6,400 nucleotides of DNA from Deltaproteobacteria bacterium (GCA_030620895.1 JAUXIU010000064.1:1-6400); one strand, 5' to 3'; numbered from the stretch's first letter, positions 1-5,381 are shown. Made by a program: numbers and translations. Notes: generated by a model from the sequence alone, not told the origin.

Positions 1-87
1 CATCACGTCCTTTATAGCTTTATACAAGCGTGGAATGCTTTCCTCTTCGTTATAAACGGGAATAACTATAGAAACTTTTTCTTCCAA
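1..87 (-). CDS. GT2 family glycosyltransferase, N-terminal fragment (polyprenyl-phosphate sugar synthase-like)
   Basis: Only the first 29 codons are present; the gene runs off the left edge. The translated start reads (M)EEKVSIVIPVYNEEESIP, the hallmark N-terminus of family 2 glycosyltransferases: the first beta strand VSIVIPVYNEE of the GT-A nucleotide-sugar binding fold. This variant is common in dolichol/polyprenyl-phosphate sugar synthases (DPM1, ArnC, GtrB types), but a fragment cannot prove the subfamily. The start is TTG at 85-87, 7 nt after a strong AAGGAG Shine-Dalgarno (95-100, minus strand); an in-frame TTG at 88-90 would leave only 4 nt and is less likely. It is probably the next gene of the leftward operon, separated from the upstream GT39/83 gene by a repeat-filled 186-bp gap. 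A cytoplasmic or membrane-associated enzyme making an undecaprenyl-phosphate-linked sugar for the adjacent membrane transferase would fit the context; this is inference. Confidence 0.85.
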   Translation of the reverse strand, partial: MEEKVSIVIPVYNEEESIPRLYKAIKDVM

Positions 88-94
88 CAATATT

Positions 95-100
95 CTCCTT
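95..100 (-). promoter_or_regulatory. Ribosome binding site deciding the GT2 TTG start
   Basis: AAGGAG on the minus strand lies 7 nt upstream of TTG at 85-87. It begins just outside the nonamer repeat block, so the gene keeps a normal initiation site although the rest of the gap is repetitive. Confidence 0.7.
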
Positions 101-102
101 AT

Positions 103-218
103 GTTTACTTGATTTATTTGGTTTGCCTGGTTTACTTAGTTTGTTTTGTTTGCCAGGTTATTTGGTTTACCTGGTTTGCTTTGTTTGCCTTGTTTACTTG
201 GTTTATATTGCTTACATT
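103..218 (-). repeat. Degenerate 9-bp-period tandem repeat, left arm
   Basis: GTTT (or a one-base variant) recurs at 103, 112, 121, 130, 139, 148, 157, then 165, 174, 183, 192, 201 and 210. That is thirteen units of 9 bp with a single 1-bp slip after 157. The plus-strand unit approximates GTTTRCYTG; on the minus strand it reads CARGYAAAC, equivalent to the AACC-N5 unit seen elsewhere in the window. The array is AT-rich and fills most of the space between the GT39/83 gene and GT2. It is not a CRISPR: there are no spacers and the units are far too short. Because 9 is a multiple of 3, it translates into an artificial low-complexity reading frame, which I do not call as a gene. Confidence 0.85.
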
Positions 219-232
219 TTTTTGCCTTTTTA

Positions 233-270
233 AACCATGTGAACCACGTCAACCATGTAAACCATCAACC
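233..270 (+). repeat. Degenerate 9-bp-period tandem repeat, right arm in opposite orientation
   Basis: AACC recurs at 233, 242, 251 and 260 (exact 9-bp spacing) and again at 267 (7-bp spacing), ending 3 bp before the stop codon of the leftward GT39/83 gene. Units read AACCATGTR or AACCACGTC. The orientation is the reverse of the 103-218 array, so the two form a loose inverted repeat. For example TGGTTTAC at 128-135 and 163-170 is perfectly complementary to GTAAACCA at 257-264. Over 31 bp it matches the array at 3528-3558 with three differences. Confidence 0.85.
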
Positions 271-273
271 GCC

Positions 274-1806
274 TTAATAAGTCCATCTCTTTTCTATCCC
301 CTCCATGCCCTTAAAATTATAGCATCTAAAGATAGTGAGTTTTCTCACCAATCTACCCTCGCTATCAATCTCTTTCATTTCTCTTTTACAAATATCAAAG
401 GCATCAGCAACCATCTGCTCGATATCAGTATCCCCACCCTTAATATACAGTCCATCCCTTCCTATAAACGAGTCATAACCAGGCCATATATCGTACTGGT
501 TCATCCTTCTATTACCTGAATATACATTATATACTATTGGGTTGCCAGGCATATAGAAGGCCAGTTCGCTTGTATTCTGATATGTGTCGCTTATTATGAA
601 TACATCTTTTTCTCTCTTCATCTCAGAGTACACCTTCCCAATCTCCTTTCCAGCCTCCCTCCAGCCGATAATCCTATTATAAGGTGCACGCTCCCTTACA
701 CCTTTTATTCCGATGGATTCAAGGAGTACAGGATAATGAACAAGAACATTAGAAGTAATACCGATTAAAAAAGCGAAAAATATCAGCAAAGATAGAACAC
801 CCTTGCCTTTACTTTTACCTCGTTCATATCTTTTATATATCTCATCCCATATGCCTGCTGTTGCTATGAATGCTGTAAAATATCCGGCCGCTGCCCAATT
901 TCCCTGGACCTTCCCCTGTATGCTCTTCAATAGAAAGAAGAACAAGACAGGGGCGGACATAAAAAACAAAAAGAGATAATCCCTATTATTATTCCTGTAT
1001 CCCAAAAGGCCGCATTTCAATACACCATAAATCAAGCCAGTAAAGATAAACGGTGTCAAGAGGCCTACCTGTCCACCGATGAACTCCAGAAATGATCCTA
1101 TAGATAACCTTATCCCAGCCTCTACATGTGCCTGTCCCATTGTGTGTTTTATTGTAACCCAATCATATTTCATATTCCAGAAGATAACAGGACTGAATAT
1201 AATGAGGCTTATAAAAAGAGCTATATATGGTTCCTTTCTGAAGAGCCAGTACCTGTCATTTTTTATAAAGATAAGATACAGAAAAAAACAGGGAAATATC
1301 ATGGCCATGGTATATTTGGACAGAAGTCCGATTCCTGCGATAAGACCTGCCATATACCAATACGTCCATGATTCTTCTTTAACGGCATTTCTCAACAGAT
1401 AGACACACAACCCCCACGCCATTATGAAGGGAGCATCTGTTGTCATTAGGATAGAACCGACCGAGTAAAGTGGTGTGAAATTGGGCAGCAACGCGGAGAA
1501 AAAAGCAGCCCTATCACTCTTGAATACATCCCTTGTAATTACATAGAGGAGGACAGAACCTACAAGGGATGCCAAAACCGCGCCAATCCTTACACCAAAC
1601 TCTGTATCCCCAAAGATCGCTGTAAAGAAGGCTATTATATAGGCAACAGCGGGACCCTTACTATAATAGCTCAGATCGAGCCTTCTGCTCCACTCCCAGT
1701 AGTGTGCCTCATCGGGTGTAAGTCCGAATGGACCATTCCATATATAGAGGATCCGGATAAAAGCAACAAAAACAAGGAATATAAGGAAATATTTTTTATA
1801 TTTCAA
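274..1806 (-). CDS. ArnT/PMT-like integral membrane glycosyltransferase (GT39/GT83 type, PMT_2 domain)
   Basis: A 510-residue polytopic membrane protein. It begins with a transmembrane helix (about residues 6-23), followed by a first periplasmic loop holding LTPDEAHYWEWS. Here D32-E33 matches the acidic pair of protein O-mannosyltransferases and ArnT, and the downstream YYSKGP motif (48-52) is also typical. Hydrophobic segments continue to about residue 350. A soluble C-terminal domain follows, with SELAFYMPGNP (413-423) and MNQYDIW (435-441), features I associate with bacterial GT39 family proteins. Such enzymes take a sugar from a polyprenyl-phosphate carrier on the periplasmic face and attach it to lipid A, core or another acceptor. 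The acceptor here is unknown. The start is TTG at 1804-1806, overlapping the PAP2 stop codon by 4 bp (TTGA), with TAAAGG 7 nt upstream. Family assignment is firm; the exact substrate is inference from neighbours (heptosyltransferases, PAP2, GT2). Confidence 0.9.
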   Translation of the reverse strand: MKYKKYFLIFLVFVAFIRILYIWNGPFGLTPDEAHYWEWSRRLDLSYYSKGPAVAYIIAFFTAIFGDTEFGVRIGAVLASLVGSVLLYVITRDVFKSDRAAFFSALLPNFTPLYSVGSILMTTDAPFIMAWGLCVYLLRNAVKEESWTYWYMAGLIAGIGLLSKYTMAMIFPCFFLYLIFIKNDRYWLFRKEPYIALFISLIIFSPVIFWNMKYDWVTIKHTMGQAHVEAGIRLSIGSFLEFIGGQVGLLTPFIFTGLIYGVLKCGLLGYRNNNRDYLFLFFMSAPVLFFFLLKSIQGKVQGNWAAAGYFTAFIATAGIWDEIYKRYERGKSKGKGVLSLLIFFAFLIGITSNVLVHYPVLLESIGIKGVRERAPYNRIIGWREAGKEIGKVYSEMKREKDVFIISDTYQNTSELAFYMPGNPIVYNVYSGNRRMNQYDIWPGYDSFIGRDGLYIKGGDTDIEQMVADAFDICKREMKEIDSEGRLVRKLTIFRCYNFKGMEGIEKRWTY

Positions 1807-2372
1807 TTACCAGCCTTTAGGCGTTTATAGTAGTCGAGCAGATAAGGTGAAAACCGTTCTTCAGCCTTTACAAAGATAAGTGCAATAAAGGTGCCGAGGA
1901 AGGCACCGGCGACAACATCCAATGGATAGTGAACCCCAACATATACCCTTGAAAAGGCGATTAAAATAGCCAAAGTTAAGAATATTGGGGAAAATCTATA
2001 GTAATGTAAAGAGAGATAGACCATCGCTGCAAATATATTAGTTGCATGGCTGGAGGGAAGCGAGTATGAACCACCACAACCTCCAAGGAGCCTTACATTC
2101 ATAAGTTCTGCGCATGGTCTTATCCTCTGAAAGATATCTTTTAAAGTAGAGGCGGAAAGATCACTAATCAGGATTACAAACAATATAATTATAAGTGCTT
2201 TTCGTTCCTTCCATCCACCAACCAATATCAACAGCACCCAACCGAAAATAATTACCCCTATAAAGTTGCTCTTCTGGGTAATGAATGGCATAAGTATATC
2301 CAGGAATGTGGTGGTAAGCTGTGTATTCAGCAGATAAAAAAGTGATCTATCAAACCCTACTATCGCATCCAA
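1803..2372 (-). CDS. PAP2 superfamily membrane lipid phosphatase
   Basis: A 189-residue membrane protein with all three catalytic motifs of the PAP2 (type 2 phosphatidic acid phosphatase) superfamily: KX6RP (K78 to R85-P86), PSSHA (106-110, with H109 in the PSGH position) and SRX5HX3D (R142, H148 nucleophile, D152). Hydrophobic stretches at about 38-53, 59-75, 112-125, 128-145 and 150-168 place the active site at the membrane surface. Family members hydrolyse undecaprenyl diphosphate (PgpB/YbjG/BcrC types) or remove lipid A phosphates (LpxE/LpxF types); sequence alone does not separate these. Sitting between a heptosyltransferase and an ArnT-like transferase, it could dephosphorylate lipid A or recycle the carrier. 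The start is TTG at 2370-2372 with an excellent GAGGAG 7 nt upstream (2380-2385) inside the waaC reading frame; the genes overlap by 23 bp, suggesting translational coupling. Confidence 0.92.
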   Translation of the reverse strand: MDAIVGFDRSLFYLLNTQLTTTFLDILMPFITQKSNFIGVIIFGWVLLILVGGWKERKALIIILFVILISDLSASTLKDIFQRIRPCAELMNVRLLGGCGGSYSLPSSHATNIFAAMVYLSLHYYRFSPIFLTLAILIAFSRVYVGVHYPLDVVAGAFLGTFIALIFVKAEERFSPYLLDYYKRLKAGN

Positions 2373-3429
2373 TTGCTATCTCCTCTTTTTTGGATTTACC
2401 AGAGGTGGCAGAGAATTTAATTTTGCCTGTAATAATGGCAACTACCCCATCCATTACCTCTCTGACTGTAATATCCTTCATACAAATATTATCACCACAC
2501 CTCCTTGAAAAACATGGACTGCATTCTAATACCCTTCTAAATATAATATTGTTATTGCCGTAAGGTCCTGTCCTCCATGGAGCAGTAGGCCCAAAGATGG
2601 CTACAACAGGGGTGCCGACAGCTGAAGCAATATGCATAGGGCCTGAATCAACAGAGATAACCAGTAACGAAAGCTTCATAAGGAAAGCCAGCTCTTTTAA
2701 AGTTGTCCTACCTCCCAGATTAATAACAGAGTTTGCTGTTGATGCGATCTCATGCAACAATCCTATATCAGCTTCTGAACCAACCAATACCACCTTAAAA
2801 CCGAACCTCTTGTTAATCTCCTCTGCCAGCTCTGCAAATCTTTCTACTCCCCACAGTTTAGTCCCCCACCTTGCACTAGGGGATAGAATGATAAAGTCTT
2901 CATCTTTTACCATATTCCCTTCCTTGAGAAGCCCTAAAACACACTCTCTCTCATCCTCGCTGAATTTAAAAGGAAATCTTACCTTACTAACCTTGCCGCC
3001 TGCATATCTTGCCAGCTGAAGGTATCTATCAACGGCGTGCTTATTAGGATCATATGGGTCAAGCTTTTCGTTCAGAAAGATATGGCTAAACTCACGTCCT
3101 TTATCAAAGCCTATACGTCTTCTAGCGCCGGAGAAGTATACCCATATACCACTTTTAAAGAGCCCCTGAAAATCTATAACCATATCGTAACCACTTGCCT
3201 TGAGCCCCTTAGCAACCCTCCATGTCTGGCCAGGGTTTTTCAAAAAACCTCTTTTTTTAACAACAACCACATTATTGATCATTGGGTTTCCCTTAATTAT
3301 ACCCTTGGCCTCCTCCTCTACCAACCAATCTATCTCTGCCATAGGGTATGCACCCCTCAGGGCATAGAGGGAGGGCAGGGTATGAACCACATCACCTATT
3401 GATGACAATTTTACTATAAGTATCTTCAT
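2350..3429 (-). CDS. waaC: Lipopolysaccharide heptosyltransferase I (GT9, WaaC-like)
   Basis: A 359-residue GT9 protein. The N-terminus MKILIVKLSSIGDVVHTLPS is the WaaC signature, with D13 at the position of the catalytic aspartate. The C-terminal Rossmann half carries LSPSARWGTKLW (182-193, K191), VLVGSEAD (214-221) and SVDSGPMHIASAVGTPVVAIFG (259-280), in which D261 and H266 correspond to ADP-heptose binding residues of the family. WaaC adds the first L-glycero-D-manno-heptose to Kdo of Kdo2-lipid A in the cytoplasm. A four-cysteine cluster (C303, C306, C311, C316) follows, then a lysine/serine-rich tail of about 25 residues beyond the usual end, whose coding sequence holds the ribosome binding site of the PAP2 gene. 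ATG at 3427-3429 is the only sensible start, yet no Shine-Dalgarno is visible: the upstream DNA is a heptad repeat. WaaC rather than WaaF is favoured by the SSIGDVVHTLP motif. Confidence 0.92.
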   Translation of the reverse strand: MKILIVKLSSIGDVVHTLPSLYALRGAYPMAEIDWLVEEEAKGIIKGNPMINNVVVVKKRGFLKNPGQTWRVAKGLKASGYDMVIDFQGLFKSGIWVYFSGARRRIGFDKGREFSHIFLNEKLDPYDPNKHAVDRYLQLARYAGGKVSKVRFPFKFSEDERECVLGLLKEGNMVKDEDFIILSPSARWGTKLWGVERFAELAEEINKRFGFKVVLVGSEADIGLLHEIASTANSVINLGGRTTLKELAFLMKLSLLVISVDSGPMHIASAVGTPVVAIFGPTAPWRTGPYGNNNIIFRRVLECSPCFSRRCGDNICMKDITVREVMDGVVAIITGKIKFSATSGKSKKEEIAIGCDSRV

Positions 3430-3432
3430 GTT

Positions 3433-3495
3433 GTTTCGAGTTTCGGGTTTCGAGTTTCGGGTTTCGGTTTATGAGTTACGGGTTTCGTATTGCGT
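3433..3495 (+). repeat. Degenerate 7-bp-period tandem repeat, GTTTCGR family
   Basis: Nine consecutive 7-bp units from 3433 to 3495. The first five are GTTTCGA or GTTTCGG exactly (3433, 3440, 3447, 3454, 3461); those at 3468, 3475, 3482 and 3489 are degenerate. The array begins 3 bp from the waaC start codon, so it occupies the place of that gene's ribosome binding site. Similar heptameric tandem repeats (STRR type) are known from cyanobacteria; I do not claim relatedness. Confidence 0.9.
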
Positions 3496-3504
3496 GATTA
3501 TTTT

Positions 3505-3603
3505 GTTTGCTTTGTTCAGTTTATTTAAACCATGTAAACCAAGTCAACCATGTGAACCTTATAAACCTAACAAACCATGTAAACCAAGTCAACCATACCA
3601 ACT
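3505..3603 (+). repeat. Degenerate 9-bp-period tandem repeat, AACC-N5 family
   Basis: AACC occurs at 3528, 3537, 3546, 3555, 3564, 3573, 3582 and 3591 with no slippage, and AACT follows in register at 3600. The commonest units are AACCATGTR and AACCAAGTC, arranged with a two-unit higher-order alternation. A short opposing arm (GTTT at 3505, GTTC at 3514, GTTT at 3519) precedes it, mirroring the two-arm organisation at 103-270. The array ends 3 bp before the stop codon of leftward gmhB, the same position and orientation relative to its upstream gene as the 233-270 array. Confidence 0.9.
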
Positions 3604-3619
3604 GCTTACTGTTTACTGC
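3599..3619 (+). repeat. Short heptad repeat TTACTGY overlapping the gmhB stop codon
   Basis: Three 7-bp units: CAACTGC (3599), TTACTGT (3606) and TTACTGC (3613). The TTA of the second unit is, on the minus strand, the TAA stop of gmhB, and the last residues of the protein (S-K-Q) are encoded by the repeat. Only three units are present, so chance is possible. It directly abuts the nonamer array, making this gap a join of three repeat families. Confidence 0.55.
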
Positions 3620-4169
3620 CTGCCGCCTTTTTAATATCCTTTATTATCCAATCAACCGCCTCTGAGAGTTTCTTCGCTATAAAATCCGGTGAACGTTTTA
3701 AAAGGTCCTTATGTTCGGTTCCATAGCCTGTTAAGACAAGTACTGCTTTTGCGCCGCTCTTATATGCCATCTCTATATCGGACACTTTGTCACCTATAAC
3801 ATATGAACTGGAAAGATCGATACCAAGCTCTTTGGACGCCCTCGAAACAAGACCTGTCCTTGGCTTCCTGCATTGACAACCCTCGTCCGGATGATGAGGG
3901 CAATAGTAGAAGGCATCTATCTTAGCCCCACCCTTCCCGAGTATATTTCTCAATCTATTGTTGACTGTCTCAACTGCCTCTGTCGTAAAATAACCCCTGC
4001 CGACACCTGACTGATTGCTTATAATGACCACCATCATACCCGCCTCATTTATCTTCTTTACTGCATCCACTACTGTACCATCGATCAATCTGAGCCTCTC
4101 AGGGGAGCCTATATAGCCTGTATCTTCGTTTATTGTACCATCCCTGTCTAGAAAAACTGCTCTCTTCAT
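3606..4169 (-). CDS. gmhB: D-glycero-D-manno-heptose-1,7-bisphosphate 7-phosphatase (GmhB, HAD superfamily)
   Basis: A 187-residue cytoplasmic HAD-family phosphatase. Motif I is FLDRDGTIN (6-14), with nucleophile D8 and acid/base D10. Motif II is ISNQSGVGRG (50-59, S51). The lysine-bearing RKP (101-103) and motif IV GDKVSD (126-131, with D127 and D131) follow. The zinc-binding loop CPHHPDEGCQC supplies C90, H92, C98 and C100, as in GmhB and the HisB N-terminal domain; the loop is short compared with the E. coli enzyme. GmhB removes the C7 phosphate in ADP-heptose synthesis, which supplies the two flanking heptosyltransferases; the context favours this over histidinol phosphatase. GmhA and HldE functions are not in the window. 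ATG at 4167-4169 overlaps the waaF stop by 4 bp (ATGA), with a modest TTAAGG 4 nt upstream. The C-terminal S-K-Q-stop is encoded by a heptad repeat. Confidence 0.93.
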   Translation of the reverse strand: MKRAVFLDRDGTINEDTGYIGSPERLRLIDGTVVDAVKKINEAGMMVVIISNQSGVGRGYFTTEAVETVNNRLRNILGKGGAKIDAFYYCPHHPDEGCQCRKPRTGLVSRASKELGIDLSSSYVIGDKVSDIEMAYKSGAKAVLVLTGYGTEHKDLLKRSPDFIAKKLSEAVDWIIKDIKKAAGSKQ

Positions 4170-5221
4170 AGGGCCTTAACACCAATTATCTTTGATATTC
4201 CATCCATCACATCGTCTGCTGTCACTTCATACATACACTTGAAATCTGTTGGGCATTTCCTCTTATAACACGGGCTACACTCGACACCCTTGTATACAAA
4301 TATACACCTCTTACCAATAGGACCTGTAAGGTTTGGATTAGTGGAACCAAATATAGCAATTGTAAAAACCCCTATTGCGGCAGAGACATGCATAAGACCA
4401 CTATCATTTGTTATAAAGAGATTACATCTCGATATTATGGCCATTGCCTCCCTCAGGGTAGTTGCACCTGATAGGTTCATACAATCGGTTTCCATGCCCT
4501 TCTCAACAAGGGCACATACCTCCTTATCCTCCTTGCCTCCAAATAATATGGCATACATACCATAATCATCGAATAATCTATTTGCAACCTGAGAAAACCT
4601 TTCTGCCGGCCACTGTTTCGCCGGACCGTAAGCGGATCCAGGGGCTATACCGACTATAGGTCTCCCTTTTGCTATGCCGCCCCCCTGTAAAAAAGTCTCC
4701 GCCCGCCTCTTCTCTGAACCCATCACGTAGAGTATGGGACACCTATCTGAATTAGAATCCAGACCGAGTGCTCTCACTAGTCCAAGATAGTAATCAACCT
4801 GATGGGATCTTGCATTTTTATCTCCAGGTTTGACTGCCTTCGTAAGTAAAGGCCCCCTTCCGTCTGTTGCATATCCAAGCCTCTCAGGGATGCCAGCAAG
4901 TAAGGTAATAAGCGCTGCCTCGAATGCATTCTGAAATAGGATTGCAATGCCAAAAGAGCGCTTCCTCAGTTCATTAATAAGTCGCCACTTCCCAGACATC
5001 CCCCTGTGCCTCTTCGTTGCGTCATACTCTATAATATCAGACACGTATGGATTATTTAAAAATATCGGGGCAACCCACGGCTTTGCTAGAACCGATATTT
5101 TAAGGTTTGGGAAACCCTTCTTGAGGGTGTCGATCGCCGGCAGGCATAATACTGCATCCCCAATCCAATTGGGTGCTCTGATCAGGGCATCCCTTATCTC
5201 CCCTAGTCTTTTCTTAACCAA
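4166..5221 (-). CDS. waaF: Lipopolysaccharide heptosyltransferase II (GT9, WaaF-like)
   Basis: A 351-residue GT9 enzyme that transfers the second L-glycero-D-manno-heptose onto the first in the LPS inner core. The WaaF signature RAPNWIGDAVLCLPAID (15-31) contains the conserved D22. The nucleotide-sugar half shows GIAPGSAYGPAKQWP (191-205, K202), ILFGGKED (225-232) and TNDSGLMHVSAAIG (271-284, with D273 and H278), followed by IFGSTNP (290-296). A four-cysteine cluster (C315, C318, C323, C329) lies near the C-terminus, as in the neighbouring waaC. The start is TTG at 5219-5221 with AGAGG 5 nt upstream; an in-frame stop lies 9 nt before it, and the first out-of-frame ATG rules out a nearby alternative. 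As the first gene of the leftward operon it follows a roughly 90-nt leader carrying an 8-bp repeat and a possible hairpin. Confidence 0.93.
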   Translation of the reverse strand: MVKKRLGEIRDALIRAPNWIGDAVLCLPAIDTLKKGFPNLKISVLAKPWVAPIFLNNPYVSDIIEYDATKRHRGMSGKWRLINELRKRSFGIAILFQNAFEAALITLLAGIPERLGYATDGRGPLLTKAVKPGDKNARSHQVDYYLGLVRALGLDSNSDRCPILYVMGSEKRRAETFLQGGGIAKGRPIVGIAPGSAYGPAKQWPAERFSQVANRLFDDYGMYAILFGGKEDKEVCALVEKGMETDCMNLSGATTLREAMAIISRCNLFITNDSGLMHVSAAIGVFTIAIFGSTNPNLTGPIGKRCIFVYKGVECSPCYKRKCPTDFKCMYEVTADDVMDGISKIIGVKAL

Positions 5222-5242
5222 TATAACCTCTTAAGTATATCT

Positions 5243-5261
5243 CTTGTTGTGTTTTAACAAG
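5243..5261 (-). other. Small inverted repeat in the waaF leader
   Basis: CTTGTT (5243-5248) and AACAAG (5256-5261) are perfect 6-bp complements around a 7-nt loop. They lie in the presumed 5' leader of the waaF mRNA, about 22 nt upstream of the start codon. The stem is short and AT-rich, and no function is claimed. Confidence 0.35.
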
Positions 5262-5295
5262 CTACCTTCTTAGCTTACTAGCTTCTTAGCTCTTT
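5260..5295 (+). repeat. Degenerate 8-bp-period repeat, AGCTTMYT family
   Basis: AGCT recurs at 5260, 5272, 5280 and 5288, the last three spaced exactly 8 bp. The 10-mer CTTCTTAGCT appears at 5266-5275 and again at 5282-5291, two periods apart. The array lies between the waaF start and the divergent promoters, so it would be transcribed as part of the waaF leader. Confidence 0.65.
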
Positions 5296-5299
5296 CTCC

Positions 5300-5327
5300 T
5301 TGACAGCATAAAACATTATTATATATA
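5300..5327 (+). promoter_or_regulatory. Predicted sigma70-type promoter for the acylphosphatase-lipoprotein pair
   Basis: A perfect TTGACA -35 hexamer lies at 5300-5305. A TATATA -10 candidate is at 5322-5327 with 16-bp spacing; TATAGT at 5324-5329 with 18-bp spacing is an alternative. Transcription would start near 5335 and give a leader of about 50 nt before the ATG at 5385. The -10 region overlaps that of a leftward promoter. Confidence 0.65.
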
Positions 5328-5345
5328 GTTATATACGATTTTCAA
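5318..5345 (-). promoter_or_regulatory. Predicted sigma70-type promoter for the leftward waaF-gmhB-waaC operon
   Basis: On the minus strand TTGAAA (5345-5340) and TATAAT (5323-5318, perfect -10) are separated by 16 bp. Initiation would fall near 5311, giving a leader of about 90 nt to the waaF TTG. The local AT-richness makes a TATAAT match less surprising, so confidence is moderate. Confidence 0.55.
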
Positions 5346-5354
5346 ATCAATAAT

Positions 5355-5381
5355 GTTTCCAGTGCAAAAACCTCTGGAAAC
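5355..5381 (+). promoter_or_regulatory. Leader hairpin covering the acylphosphatase ribosome binding region
   Basis: GTTTCCAG (5355-5362) and CTGGAAAC (5374-5381) form a perfect 8-bp stem around an 11-nt loop. The 3' arm contains the only Shine-Dalgarno-like bases (GGA, 5376-5378), 6 nt before the ATG at 5385. Folding would hide the initiation region. Alternatively the inverted repeat could be a DNA operator, since it lies just beyond the leftward -35 box. There is no U-tract, so it is not an intrinsic terminator. Confidence 0.55.

Noticed and set aside
103..270. CRISPR array
   Set aside because: Units are 7-9 bp with no unique spacers and no cas genes nearby.
109..519. Plus-strand reading frame of 136 residues with low-complexity Leu/Phe/Trp/Cys N-terminus
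   Set aside because: It is the translation of the 9-bp repeat, which stays open because 9 is a multiple of 3, followed by antisense of the GT39/83 gene. No ribosome site or recognisable domain.
1079..1402. Plus-strand frames inside the GT39/83, waaC, waaF and lipoprotein genes
   Set aside because: Antisense shadows of well-supported genes, without domains or ribosome sites.
3430..3605. Insertion sequence remnant or miniature transposon
   Set aside because: No transposase, terminal inverted repeats or target-site duplication visible; periodic repeats explain the sequence.
3428..3634. Plus-strand frame with KPCKPSQP-like tripeptide repeats
   Set aside because: Heptad and nonamer DNA repeats translated in frame; it overlaps the ends of waaC and gmhB antisense and has no initiation signal.
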